Source: Tuctoria greenei
Taxonomy: Eukaryota; Streptophyta; Magnoliopsida; Poales; Poaceae
Direction of reading: 5' to 3'
DNA length: 64,000 nucleotides
NCBI GenBank assembly: GCA_036927565.1
Contig: JAYESD010000005.1
Span: forward strand, 85,848,301 to 85,912,300
Shown: positions 34,838-46,662 of the stretch, in pieces
Layout: each line of letters begins with the position of its first letter
Position numbering within the stretch: the stretch's first letter is position 1
Made by a program: the position numbers and the translations under genes
The notes under the pieces: generated by a model
Told to the model about the DNA's origin: nothing
What the model saw: the letters and a program-made list of their open reading frames with translations, nothing else
The model's database searches: none

Positions 34838-36513
34838 CGAAAGTCACCTAGAGGAGGGGGGTGAATAGGCAATATGACCTGAAATGGCTTAATCAAATGA
34901 GATTTAATTCCTAAGACCGGACTTGTCTGAATAGAGCCGGACTAGGCTCAGCACAGGGTGAAAACCTAAAAACTTGATTTCTACAACTTTTTTGTGGAAT
35001 TTAGGTTCACAAAAGGTAGATGCAATGTCTAGTAACCTAGTACATCTTAGAATAACAAGTGTAAGAAATTAGGTTACTAGATTTCAACTATGATCAAAAT
35101 GAATAACGATATAAACCCTAATAGAAATTTTTAGTGATTACAAAAAGTAAAGAGACAAGAGAGACATGATTTATCTCGTGGTTCAGCTCGACAAAGAAGC
35201 TTGCATCCACGTTGAGAAGTCCTTACAAGGACCAACTCTCACTTGACCCTCTTCTCAACAAGCCACCACAATGGTCGGCTTGGTTTTCACTATATCAAAA
35301 GGTAATCACCATGTTTCTTGGGGCTGCTCACAAGTTGAGGCTCCCACGAATCAATACAGCAAGGATGAAGCTCAATTCACACAAGCCACAAAACACAACA
35401 CAAGTGCAAGAGATCAAACCGAGAGCCAAAGCACGATGATCTTCCTTCAATCTCCTTCACAAACCCTAATCTCTTCAAGATTTGGTCTTAGAGGGCAAGT
35501 GGGACGAGTGGAAGGCTTTGGAAGGCTAAGGAATGTTGTGGGAGCTAGGGTTCAAGAGTTGTCAAATAGGGGTTGGGGTCCCCTTTTTATAGGGGCCCCG
35601 ACAACTAACTGTTGCCACCAATGCAACCCCGGACTAGTCCGGCCCTGGAGCATGGACTAGTCTAGCCTTTTGGGACCACCGATAATTTAACGTCCCCGAT
35701 CGATTTAACAGGTGGCATCCCCGCCAAACATTTGAATTTCAAACGGTCACTGGCACCACAGACTAGTCCAGTCCAAAATGGACTAATCTGAAGTCAGACA
35801 GAACACTTTAGTCCGGCTGAAAACGGACTACTTTAGGAGAGCCCAGACTAGTCCGGCCCCATGGGGCGGAGAAGTCAGGCCTCCCAGGACTTGGCTTCAG
35901 GATCTCACACTCAGGTATAAATGGACTAGTCCTATAACAACAGACTAGTCCGAACTCAAACATAACCATTTGTTCCGTCCCAAAACGGACTACTCTGAGT
36001 GGTACGGACTAGTCCAGCCCCTGGGGCGGACAAGTCCGGCCTCCCAGGACTTAGCTCCACAGTCGCTCACCATGGTATAACGGACTATTTTATACCTATA
36101 CCAACAAGTCCGAACTCCAAAGAGACATTTAGGCTTTCCCAAAATGGACTATATTGGCTACCCCGGACTAGTCGGGCCTGAAGCCAGGACAAGTCCGGTC
36201 ACTGGTGTTTTTCTCTCAAATGGGCTTCTCACTTAGGTTTTTTCTCTCAACCACCACTTTGAGCCCCCTTGGATGTCTCAATGCACATGATACAACCACC
36301 CTCATACATGATACGGCTAGTCTAAACCTAACACAATAGAAACCCTAATTTATATGCTTGAGTCTTTGACGCCTGTTTCAACCATTCCCTTTTTGAGGGA
36401 TTTTGTCTCATTTCAATCATCACACTTGTGCTTAAGATCAATTCGGCTCATTAATCTCTTAGTTGTCGTCATCAATCATCCAAAACTCAGGGGGATACCT
36501 AGATGCACTTTTA
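34838..36513 (-). repeat. 5' LTR of minus SIRE
   Basis: A 1676-bp LTR. Both terminal dinucleotides are mutated: the start is TAAAAGTGCATCTAG instead of TGAAAG..., and the end is CG instead of CA. GGACTAGTCC-type motifs are dense at 35628-36200 and occur at 34913-34950. Confidence 0.8.
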
Positions 36514-36822
36514 GTTTCTTTGCAGCATTGCAAATCTGATTTCAACTCGGGTAGGACAAATTGACCTTTGCTCAATCTTTTGATCACAATTTGAGTTTTT
36601 CTCGACGAATTTTTATGGTTCTTTCTGTCGTGTCTTTGTGACTTGATTCCATAAAATCTATACTGGTTTTGTCACGATTGAACACATTTAGAATAGTCGC
36701 ACACACGGTTTTTTATAAGATTGTTTTTCTGCAGAGGGGTTTTTATAGCTTCCGCCGAAAAAGTTTTAATCTACCATTCACCTCCCTCTAGTAAATTTTC
36801 ACGTGCTCTTCGATCCTACACA
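36514..36822 (+). repeat. tail of a copia A-type LTR
   Basis: It matches the last ~310 bp of the copia A LTRs (7169 and 15301 ends), including GATCCTACA at 36814-36822. The rest was displaced by the SIRE insertion. Confidence 0.75.
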
Positions 36823-37325
36823 AAGTAAACCACTCCAATGGCCCTGATATTTTTACGGTAACTAACATAGCACCTGTGCGATATCCTAGTAAAGTTTCAA
36901 GACTGGTGATGGAAGATGTGGTCAACAAAATTCCACAACGCTTGAGGTTTCACTGAATTTTCATGACTAAAATGAAGCTTTGACATAGGAAAAAATGGAT
37001 GATATATTTAGGGTTGGTCATGTAGAGTCTAACAAAATTGGTTTCATAATTTTCTAAGCATTCTACCGGAATATATTCATTTTGCAAGTTGGAGAGAATT
37101 TCTGATATTGTTTCTATTGTTTTCTTGAAATTTAATTTAAGCTAAGAAAAGTTCATTCATGTACTTAAGTTATCCATGCTTGCATAAGATGAAATGTTAC
37201 AGGAATTCAAGGACATGGGAGGAATATTCTGGCAATGTCTGGGAATTTTCCATTGAGAGAATCTCCTGCAATAATTTCCCAAGGGTTTTTGGAAAAGAAT
37301 TAATTTGGGAAATTAATAGATTATT
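36823..37325. repeat. diverged copy of an internal Tekay-LTR segment
   Basis: No gene. About 370 bp (36950-37320) match 38930-39320 with many differences, in the same orientation, for example the shared TTTCATAATTTTCTAAGC. It looks like an older LTR fragment into which the minus-strand element inserted. Confidence 0.5.
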
Positions 37326-40063
37326 TGTGAGGACCGGGTCCACACATTTTAGGAATCGCAGAGGGTGGTGCTGTGCGATAAGGCACCCAATAGAACACAC
37401 GAAAATAATACGACAAAATACAAAGTTTTATTTATATAAATAGCGGAAGTCTTTTACAGTACTTAATGTACGGCGGAAGATAATACTCATAGCTAAACTC
37501 TCATCCTAGCTATGCAAAAGTACAACCATCCAGCCCGCGGACGCTGCACACTAGCAACACATAAATTTATGGCAGGGTGTAGGGCTCCCACTCGGCGGTA
37601 TACCCCTACGTGTGCATCGCCTTATCCTCGGGCCCTTCCTCATACGTCTCACTTGCAAACAACTTAATATAGCAATCATGAGCACAAAGGCTCAGCAAGA
37701 CTTAACCGTCTCACCTAAATGTGGAACTCTACATGCAGGGATACTTAACATAGGCATAGATATTGCAGTAAATGACTCGCCTACATGTTGAACCTTAATT
37801 TTCATGTTATTAACAGCAGCTTTCAAGTTTAATAAAAGTAAGTTTAGTTATCATATTTGACAGCAATCAAAGTTTCAAAACAATTATAATTCACTATATC
37901 ATATTATCTTGGCTTCTTTAATATTTACTACATCACAGCGCAGTGAACAAGCGGTACTCAAATAACCGCGAGGGACGGTGATTGCAATCAAGACACACCC
38001 GAATAACACGTCACATACACCCGTGCCTAAGGAGCGCGCCATGCTCCTCACCACGTCATACGCAACCTTTCACAAGAAACTCAAATGCCGAACCGGTCCC
38101 ACCATCACGGGCACAAGGTCCCCGCAAGGAGCATGTCTTTGCCCGTTGCCCGATTTACACATTTCTGCCATAAAACCACCCCTATCGACAGAGGGATATG
38201 CCTCGACATCCAAGTTATCGAGTTACATCGGTTTCCTGGATTCCATATGCCCAGTATGCATCCGGTATAGTTCAAACTTGTCCAGCGGGGCCGCACACGG
38301 ATTGGTCCTCAATCGACACAAGCATGGCTACGCACGTGAGACCATGTCTCGCTGCATCCTACCCACTGCTCGATCTCGATTTCATATTCATAAACCATTC
38401 TTCGATCAAAGCTTTCCTGTGTGATAAAATCCTATCTCGCGAGCATATTCCTTCTACTCGACTTCTACCGCAGTCCTGAAAACTTAAGCATGGCATTTTC
38501 TACTCGTTGGGCTGTAAACCTACCCAATACTCCGTGGGATTTGTGGTTCATGCAAGTGGAGTTTCAATCACCTTAGCCCTTATGCACAAAATTCATCCTA
38601 GACATAAGTGATACAAATATAAACTTTAAAATAGCACTTAAATGCAAACCGGGGCTTGCCTAGCTGCAAGTCAAACGAATAGTTAGCTTCTGGAAGAATG
38701 CTTTCCAAGGGCTCCGGGTCCTCCTCGGTCTCGGTCACTATATGATATGCAATATATAAAGTACATGAGTGATATTGAAATTATAGAAAAGATTTATAAA
38801 TACTGATCAGGTAAGCAAATGATTTTAATTGGCTTTGGGATTTTTACACTGGATACTAGGTTCGATGAGGAAGACCTGGAGTAAAAATTGGAGATATTCA
38901 AGGAAGCTTGTTGTCTCTAAAATTCCAACAATTAAAAGAATTCTCTGAATTTTTGTTGTAATTCTGGAGCTTTGTCATGGACAGCAATGGATGACCATAG
39001 TAGAGGGGGTCTCACTGGTTCTAGGAAAATTATTTCATAATTTTCTAAGCTTTCTACAAGGAGCAACTGATTTTACAAGTTTGGGGAAAATGTTGAAAAT
39101 GTTTCTGGACATTTTCCATTTTTCAATTGACATAGGTGATTTGAACACTGTTTGGTCATTTAAATGAAGTCCAATGAAATTGATTTTTTTACTGGAGATT
39201 AAGTGTATTTCTAAGAGTGTTCTTTTTGAAATTGGAAATTTTCCAATCAATAGAACAGGAGTAAATAATTTCCCAAGCAGTTAGCTCAAAGGAATTAATT
39301 ATGAAAATTCTGGTACTTTCATGCCCAACAAATTGCACCACTGCAAACCTTGGATCAAGATGAGTCTATCAGAATTTATTGGGAATTAATTGAGCAAGTA
39401 TGCTAGGAGAAATTGATTTTCAAAGCTTGCCCAAATTTTGGAATTAATTTCCAAAAGGAATGTTTGAATAATTCAGCCGGCCCCACTTTGTTCAAATAGG
39501 CCAATCGCATCTGGGCCTTACCGGGGGCCACGGATTTAACCGCGCAGCCCCACTGGATCCGAAGGCCACAGCCGATCCCGGGGCATTTACACAACGGCTA
39601 ACATGCGGGGCCCGCCCCCTTCTTCAACCTCGCGACGCGAGGCGGCGCCTGGGGCAACCGCGGCGGTGCTCGTTGTCCTGCCTTTCCCGCCTTCCTTCAC
39701 CTCAAATCTCACCACCTAAGCATTATTCGAGGTGCTAAGCACGAAGGAGAGGTCGCCAATGCCGGAGATGCCCGGAACACCGTGCGCGATGGCGGCGGCG
39801 GAGCTAGGGTTTCGACGATGGTCGGAATCGCTCGGAAATGGCACAAGCACCTCAGGGAAAAGATGGGAATGTTCCTGGGAGCATGAGGAACGTGAAAAAG
39901 AGGTACACACACCACATAACGGTCGGCAAACGCAAGTTCGACGACGAGCAGCGGTGCTTTTCAACGATGAAGAGGAAAACTCGAAATACTCAGACTATGG
40001 TCGATTATTCTCATTGGCACTTGATCTAGATGATGCGCCCAGACGTATAGAAGCTATCTCTCA
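37326..40063 (-). repeat. 3' LTR of Tekay-like chromovirus, distal part
   Basis: On the minus strand this ends GGACCCGGTCCTCACA at 37326-37328, preceded by AATAAA (near 37430), a typical grass Tekay-type LTR end. The GC-rich part at 39480-39960 is leader-like and includes a chance ORF (39732-40124) that runs into the CACTA. The start of the LTR is at 59969; the CACTA separates the two parts (total about 3.8 kb). Confidence 0.55.
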
Positions 40064-40080
40064 CACTGCTACAATAAGCC
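40061..40080 (+). repeat. left TIR with TCA target-site duplication
   Basis: TCA at 40061-40063, then CACTGCTACAATAAGC. It differs from the right TIR at two of 16 positions (G for A, T for A). Confidence 0.9.
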
Positions 40081-40735
40081 TCATCACAGGCGGCTCCAAA
40101 CCTATTATCACAGACGGCTTTTAAAACCGCCTGAAACGAAGAGTCTGTGATAATCCGCAATTTCACAGGCGGAGAAGTGAAACCGCCTGTGAAGAGTAAT
40201 TATCATAGACGGTTCTTCACTAAGGATAGCCGCCTGTGAAGATCGATTATCATAGGCGGTTCTTTACTTAGGCTAGCCGTCTGTGAAAACACTTTATCAC
40301 AGACGGGTCGTGCAGCATATATAACCGTCTGTGATAAAGGTCTTATCACAGACGGTTATTGAAGAATAACTAACCGTCTATGATAAGAAGTCTTCACAGA
40401 CGGGTATTGAAGCATTACTAACCGTCTATGATAATTTGTATTCATAGGCGGATTTTGAAACATAACTAACCGCCTATGATAATATGTCTTCACAGGCGGG
40501 TTTTGAAGCATAACTAACCGCCAATGATAATGTGTCTTTACAGACGGTTATTGAAGCATAACTAACCCGTCTATGATAATGAAGTTATCACAGACGGAGT
40601 TTACCTATATCAGCCGTCTGTGAAGACCCTTTAACGCAGCCGGTTTCTACCATAACAGACACCGCCTGTGAAAATTAGGTTATCACAGATGTTTCTTTAC
40701 TTGTATCTAGCCGCCTGTGATAATTGTTTTTCTAA
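40081..40735 (+). repeat. left subterminal repeat array
   Basis: More than 20 copies, in both orientations, of a ~15-bp motif with core CACAGGCGG or CACAGACGG (reverse CCGCCTGTGA or CCGTCTGTGA), mostly in inverted pairs. In En/Spm the equivalent repeats bind the TNPA protein and are needed for transposition. A role here is inferred from position. Confidence 0.9.
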
Positions 40736-40929
40736 TTTCCAGGTCATGCAGTACTACTGCTGTTATTTCTAATTTCCAGGTCAATTCAATATAATCACAG
40801 AACAAAAAACAACAATCATCACAGAACAAAAGACAACAATATTATCATCACAGAAGTCAATTTCACTAAAACAATATACATATGTACAAGTTACAGATAC
40901 AATTTCATCTCAAAGTTTACAAGTTTTCA
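40736..40929 (-). other. 3' untranslated region of the TNPA/Ulp1 gene
   Basis: AT-rich sequence between the stop codon of the leftward gene and the subterminal array. It has a short tandem repeat of ATCACAGAACAAAA type near 40795-40850. No other gene seen. Confidence 0.5.
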
Positions 40930-43900
40930 CTAAAAACTGTTTAGATTGGTATAGTCGCAAAGTTCTGGCACATCAGCTGCTGAACCTCTCTTATCAAAGA
41001 ACTTCCCCGTTTTGTGCAAAATTTCGCGACGAATGAACTGACAGAGTTCAGAAGCAATCCTGTCGGCTCCTCCATCAGGAATACTTCTACAAACCGGCCA
41101 TTCTTCGTTCAGATTCTTCTTGTGCTGCAATATAACACATAACAAGGTTTAGAATGTGTTGGTTTCAACAATCTCAAAGTATAGATCAAAGTGAGAGTAT
41201 ACAAGAATTTAGTAGGTATTTTTGGAGCAGTTGTACTATGAGCAATTGAATTTTGAAGTTGGAATCAAAATATGAAAATAATGTTTCTGGTAATATTGAA
41301 CAGCAGAGAATATAAGCATTAAACTATGCTAGTTACAATGAAAATGAAACACAAAAGTAAGAAAATAAGGTATCGACATTAAGGATAACTTACATCCTCA
41401 CGATTGACTCTATATACGGCGGCGGTCCGAAGATGCTCGCATACATAATACCCGCATAAGAGACTCCCAGCAGGCTGCTTCGGACAAGCATAATACGTTT
41501 TAATGTCCAATGCATTCGTATTAGGAGGTCTCTGACCGCCAAGCCGTTCCGCGTAAAACCGCCAAGCGCTGTAATACAAGAAATGTCATATAAAACTTGT
41601 CAACACATTCTAAATGTGCGTAAATTAAAATTATTGAATAAACGTACTTTTTCAAAATGGAAAGGAAATCTTTGTAACGATCTGGTGGGTAATCGGCCGA
41701 GTCCAAGACTGTTGCCATTCCCTGCGTTGGCTTGATGAAGATCATTATGTAGTGATTACTGCAAACATACAAACACACGTGTTAACAATTACCAATAATT
41801 GCTATTTCAATGCCATGTGTCGAACTTACTCGAAGTGGTACGGAGCCTTTACGAGGTCCTGGCCGTCTCTGACAAAGTTAAACATCGCATGTCCTATGTA
41901 AGCTGCAACTTCTGCCTTTCTATCCTTCTTAAGTTTTGCAATTGCTCTTTCAAAATCTTTTTTTTTCATGTGTTTGTACTGGCTTGATTCTCGATTTGCC
42001 TGGACGTCGAATAGCGACTTTGCAATCCTAGTAGGGTCAAGGATACCTGTCTTGTGCGCCAACTTTTCATTATCCATGTATTGCATCCTATTGAAGAAGT
42101 CCAGAATTGTTATAATCTCATGAAATGCGTATGCGTGTAGTAAGAAAAGCAAATACAAAATATTAGAGCACTTACAAGCACCAGACGAGCAGCAGGTTGA
42201 TTTCGAGCATGCCCCGATGGAAAAGGGAAAGCAGCTCTTCAAATAAAATGACTCGTTTATCTACTCCAGTGCTCCAGAATGCTTCTTTTGGAATACGAAA
42301 TGTGACGCACTGAAGACCATATTTTGTGCTGGCAGTGATGTACCACTCATGCATTCTTCTGAGCGCGACGGGTTGTTTGCTAAGTTGTACGGATGTCATT
42401 AACGGCTTCCCATTCTCAAATTTAGGAGGAACATCCTCAAGCTTGTATATTGGAACTCCTGGTTTAACTAAAGCCGTCCGCCGATTATACATGACACCGT
42501 CTTCTTCCCACTCCTCGATATCTTCTAATGCTGGCTCATGAGAAGAACGAGATGCACTCGATTTTCTAATATTATCCTTCATAGCTTCCAAATACTTTGT
42601 CACTTCTGATGAAGGTTTCTTATTTTCGTATGAGCTAACTTTGACAGGCACTGATGATCGAGGAGTAGTCGTCGGAAGTTGGACACTGGCTTGTTGTTGA
42701 ACCTGTTGTTCAACTGATTGCTCTTTACTCCCAGCAGCTGGCTCTAGTACTACTTCAAGCTGTTGCTCAACTAGTTGCTCTTTACTAGCAACAGCTTGCT
42801 CTGGTACTGCTTGAAGTTGTTGTCCAACTTGTTGCTCTTGGATATCATCATCCTTGCTCAGACATAGGGGGAGTGGATCTTCCCGGACTGGGAGTGGATC
42901 TTCATGCACTTTCGCCTTAGAAGATGGGGTTGCAGTATTTGGAGATGCGACGGGGCTAGAAATTGGCTCATCGTCCAACACGATATCGCGTCGGTGCCAA
43001 AGGATTAATTGGTTGACAGCCTGCCTCAGAGTCGCGATCCCCTCAGGTGTGACGTGGTCTATTTCATAATCTTCATAATCATTATCAATGATCTGAAGAA
43101 CTTGCACCACAGAATAATACAACGGAAGTGGACTCCCGTTGAAGTCACGATCAGGCTTTGCCATAGCAGTGGCAACCTGTTTGGTTTTGTTCCCTGCTCT
43201 GCCTATCGGGACAAGAAGACGACAAGATTTGTCGTTAGCAATATCATCGACAGGGAACTTATGGGCTGACCCTGAGCCTGGCACGGAACCAACGCTGCTA
43301 GGGTAGGCAGTTGGAGATACTAATTGCTCCTTTTGCACCGGAACCATCATTGTACTCGGTGCCACTAATTGTCCTGATTGTCTAAGTTGTTCCATAATTT
43401 CTTGCATATTTTCTTTGACCTTTTGAGCAATTGTTTCATCAAGTGTTTTCTTAAACTTCTCACGTCTTCTATATGTGTCTTTATCTTTAGGGAAACCATA
43501 TAGCCAAGACATTTGAGAAGAGACCGCTCGAACCCGTCCGCTGTGTTCAGGGTTTCCCAAGATAGCGGTAAGTTGGTCATTCTCCCTCTTCGGCTTGAAG
43601 AGACCCTTCTGTTGCTTTTCAATTACTTCTTTCATTTTATCCTCTACTTCATTCAGAGAGTCGGGCTTTTCAAGTTTGCCCTCGCTGGTCAAACCTGACC
43701 GAGCAAAGACCCAGCGTTGAGTTCGCTCATCGCACCCTTCTAATGGGTGAGGATTGCCCTTACTAAGAATGTCGTCTATTATCTTATTCCATTTCTGGAC
43801 TTTGGGGCCATATCCGGCAGACCCCAAGCGATGATGGTATTTGTTCTTTTTTGCAAGCTCTGACCTAGTTGCACTTAGAGCTTTAGCATCAGGTGTGCTC

Positions 43901-44644
43901 TTTTGACGAACAAACTCTTGCCACTGAGCTTGTGTGATTTTTCCCATCTTCCTCGGGCTAGGGACCTTATTGGCCTTAACATAAGCATTCATTTCACTCT
44001 TCCAGCATCGAAACTTCTTGCCGCAAGAGACCAATGTTGCTTTCTTTACAGCTTCTTCTGTGCCTTTCGGGAACTTGAATTGTTTCTTTATCTTTTCCCA
44101 CAACTCATTCTTGGTCTGCTCGGGTAATTTCCTCCAATTCTCGGTTGTGATCGGCACAACCTCCCTAACAAGAAAACCGCATGCATTACGGTACTTGGTA
44201 ACTGAATCCAGTGGTTCTTGGGGAAGCCCACTTGGACCGACCCTTGTTATGTACATGATGCGGTCCAATAGACCCTTATTGGGACCTCGTTGCCCTCGTT
44301 TCCGCTTGAGTGAAGCTGAGGATTCATCCATTGGTGAACCTTCTGCGGTTTTAGGAGCCGATGTCACCTCATTGTCTTCGAGATTAATCTAGGTAGAAAA
44401 AAATTATAAGACTTCGTATACTTGACAACCAACATTAACTTGAACTGCTGAAGTTAAGATTCGTGATCCATACCTCGTCGGCAGGATCATATTCCGGGTC
44501 TAGATCCACTGAAGTCTTTTTAATTTTTATATTCGGAAAAGGATCCGAAGGACTGTGATAGGAGCCTGAACTGCTGGAGTCAGTAAACTCCATATTGTCT
44601 TCTTTGTTGTTACAATCAGGACCAGTCTTCTTAGGGCTTTCCAT
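40930..44644 (-). CDS. TNPA/PttA-type transposon protein fused to a Ulp1 SUMO-protease domain
   Basis: Six exons on the minus strand: 44474-44644, 42176-44388, 41830-42087, 41648-41758, 41394-41568, 40930-41124. All introns are GT-AG and all phases agree, giving 1040 aa with no stop. Residues 1-57 are acidic and Ser-rich. A basic patch KRKRGQRG lies near 87-94. Residues ~95-330 resemble the plant transposase_24 family (RGPNKGLLDRI, WEKIKKQFKFP, CWKSEMNAYVK), the likely DNA-binding part. A Gln/Glu-rich repeat stretch lies near 560-640. The C-terminus is a C48 (Ulp1) cysteine protease: His883 (DNHYIM), Asp900 (VLDSAD), Gln949 and Cys956 (KQPAGSLLCGYYVC) form the expected triad plus oxyanion residue. 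Ulp1 enzymes process or remove SUMO. Such fusions are known in grass CACTA elements. Activity here is not shown. Confidence 0.85.
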
Positions 44645-45575
44645 GCTAGATCTAATAAGACAAAAAATCTAATAAATGGCATAACTAAATTTGGTCATAT
44701 TTAAAACAAATTTTCTCAATTTTGGCTCAATTAAGTAAATTTAGCCAAAACACATTTTTGAAGTTATATAGGTCTAACTAAATTCTTGTATCATAGAGAT
44801 CGGCATCATATGCTCAGACTCCATCGCCACACCTAGTGTTACCTAGATATGGGCGTGAGGATGCTCCTGGCATCACAAATGAGTTGGCCAGCAACTTTTG
44901 TTTGGCTTCAGAGCTAAATATAGCATAACTTTGGTAGCTCAGATTAGGTACAATTGCTAAAATGAAGCTGATGGAGCCACAAGTGCAGACATCTTTGGTA
45001 GCACAGATTAGCTACAATTGCTCAAATGAAACTTAGAGAAATAAAAGCAAACTTAGCCAAACTTAGTCTAGCATAGCTAACTCTAAGCAAAAGTAGCCAA
45101 ATATAGCTAAATATAGCATAACTTAGTCAAAATTAGTCAAGTATAACTATATCTAATGTAACTTAGCCAAAATTAGCCAAATTTGGTCAACTTAACCAAA
45201 TATAGCTAAATCTTGCCCCTAATAGAGAATTATGTGGCATATGCAAGGCCGATGACAGAAATAGGGAATATACTGCTGTTACTAGAGTCTAGAATCATGT
45301 TTACCACTAATGTGTCGGAACAGTTTCAGACACACAGAACCAACTACCAATTTATCGTGATATAACCATCCACATAAATCTTGCCCCACCGAACCCTAAC
45401 CAAAGATGCCACCGAACTTGACAGTTTTTCGAATTCCACCGAACCCTAACCAAGGATGCCTACCATTATCTAATTCCCGAACCCTAACCAAGGATATGCA
45501 AGGCGGCAGCGAGGGCGGGGAGGGAGGCGGCACGGCGAAGGAGGATGGAAGGTCGAAGGGTTTAGGGTTTACCTT
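44645..45575 (-). other. probable 5' UTR intron with degenerate short repeats
   Basis: No coding sequence. At 44690-45215 there are many degenerate copies of an ~11-bp unit (TTAGCCAAA / TAGCTAAAT). At 45378-45500 the block CCGAACCCTAACCAAGGAT occurs three times. A splice donor on the minus strand (AAG|GTAAAC near 45570) would make this region the intron between a 5' UTR exon and the first coding exon. Confidence 0.45.
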
Positions 45576-45830
45576 GAAGCTCGGCGGTGACGGAAATGGC
45601 TTCGCTCGGCGTACCTGGAAGTGAGGAGGGCGAAGCTCGGCGGCGACGGCGAAGCTCGGCGACGACGGCGAAGCTCGGCGACGGCGAAGCTCGGCGGCGT
45701 ACCTGGAAGTGACGAGGGGGAACACTTGGCGGCAAACGAAATTTTGGCAGCCTAACGGCGTCTAAGTGTTTCGCCCGGGTTAGGTTTTTCCAATGCTGCC
45801 GAGGGGTATATATAGACTCACATTTTCTCA
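45576..45830 (-). promoter_or_regulatory. promoter and leader of the TNPA/Ulp1 gene
   Basis: A minus-strand TATA box (TATATATA, 45807-45814) lies about 235 bp upstream of the inferred leader donor. The GC-rich leader contains repeated GCGAAGCTCGGCGACG units (45615-45710). The TATA box lies about 15 bp from a GGCGG-type subterminal motif starting near 45829, so transposon-protein binding could influence it. Confidence 0.5.
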
Positions 45831-45950
45831 GGCGGATTTTAAGTACCGACCGTCAGGGAAGAATGTTATCTCAGTCGGATTTTACTTACCAACCGTCTGA
45901 GAAGATACAATTATCTCAGGCGGTTGGTTAGTAACACCCGCCTGAGTTAA
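45829..45950. repeat. internal island of subterminal-type motifs
   Basis: Three GGCGG/CCGCC or GTCGG/ACCGTC inverted pairs, matching the end arrays, between the leftward promoter (TATA 45807) and the rightward promoter-like block (45985). Confidence 0.75.
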
Positions 45951-45980
45951 ACATGAAGATATTTACTTCTTAATTTGATG

Positions 45981-46239
45981 AACGCCTACATAAAGACCCC
46001 TCACCAACCGGGATGAGGATCCCCTGACTTAATCAGCGGTCACTGACATGTGGACCCGGTCCCACACGTCAGTGACCATGTCACGCGTGCGCGACCTTTC
46101 TTTTCCCCGAGGTGCGACCTTTCTTTTCCACTCCGCGCGGCCTTAAAGACCCAACACCACTATGGCTCACAAGCGCATCGCTCACTTTGAATCCTCTTGT
46201 TTTCTTCGTCTTCCTCCGCTCCGACGACCCAACACCACT
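45981..46239 (+). promoter_or_regulatory. promoter-like block of the first small ORF
   Basis: CCTACATAAAG followed by ACCCCTCACC (45985-46005) matches the block at 53031-53055 before the TNP2/E2 genes. The leader contains GACCCAACACCACTATGGC twice (46148 and 46227), so two similar ATG contexts exist 78 bp apart, in frame. Confidence 0.45.
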
Positions 46240-46662
46240 ATGGCCGACCTTCCGCCGCCAAGCCCTCCGAGGGAGCCACCTTGCAAGAAACAATGTTGCA
46301 GCTCCCCCGAGAAGATCAACGCCGAGCAGCGCCTCCTCATGGCGCGAGAGGCGTACAACAATACGTCTCGCGCCATGAGTGCCTTGGGGCTGGGTACCCT
46401 TCCAGAGTATACTGGAATGGGTACCTTGGGCCACTACCTCTACGCCCTCGTGGGGGTGGCTGATCGTCTCGACATTCTGTTCGCGACGATGGCCCAGGTT
46501 CTTGGCCCCCAGGGCCGTAGAACGCTGGTGGAGGCGACGGCTAGCAACCTCGGGGTTGCACCGCCGGTGCAGCCGGTGCAGCCGGTGCAGCTGGTGCAGC
46601 CGGTGCAGCCGGTGCCGGAGTCGCCGCCGGAGGACGAGGAGGAGGAGATGGAAGAGGAGTAG
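46240..46662 (+). CDS. small Pro-rich protein with acidic tail, paralogue 1 (unknown)
   Basis: 140 aa from the ATG at 46240; an in-frame ATG at 46162 would add 26 residues. The later start is chosen because its N-terminus, MADLPPPSPP...PCK, matches the second ORF at 52177. In order: a Pro-rich start, a Cys/Lys patch (CKKQCCSSPEKIN), a central region of about 75 residues with helical character (MAREAYNN...ALVGVADRLDIL...GPQGRRTLVEA), six VQP-type repeats, and an acidic Glu tail. No known domain is recognised. Codons are GC-rich compared with the AT-rich surroundings. The conserved N-terminus in two copies suggests a real gene. Confidence 0.55.
   Translation: MADLPPPSPPREPPCKKQCCSSPEKINAEQRLLMAREAYNNTSRAMSALGLGTLPEYTGMGTLGHYLYALVGVADRLDILFATMAQVLGPQGRRTLVEATASNLGVAPPVQPVQPVQLVQPVQPVPESPPEDEEEEMEEE

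Larger units (their letters stand above)
18280..36513 (-). mobile_element. SIRE/Maximus-type Ty1/copia on minus strand, interrupted by a CRM element
   Basis: From right to left: 5' LTR (34838-36513), primer-binding site (34824-34835), gag, protease, integrase, RT, RNase H, a motif-rich spacer, the extra SIRE ORF, polypurine tract (18923-18937) and a truncated 3' LTR (18280-18922). Removing the CRM insertion (20374-27805) leaves about 10.8 kb. It inserted into a copia A-type LTR whose tail is at 36514-36822. Stops occur in all coding domains. Confidence 0.85.

Noticed and set aside
4725..36200. GGACTAGTCC clusters as CRISPR-like arrays or origins.
   Set aside because: Spacing is irregular, the motif is short and variable, and the DNA is plant nuclear; the placement follows SIRE elements.
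39732..40124. A 130-codon GC-rich ORF that looks like the start of a host gene.
   Set aside because: It lies in LTR-like sequence with an LTR-type end downstream on the minus strand, and its last 20 codons are CACTA terminal repeat. The LTR leader explanation is simpler.
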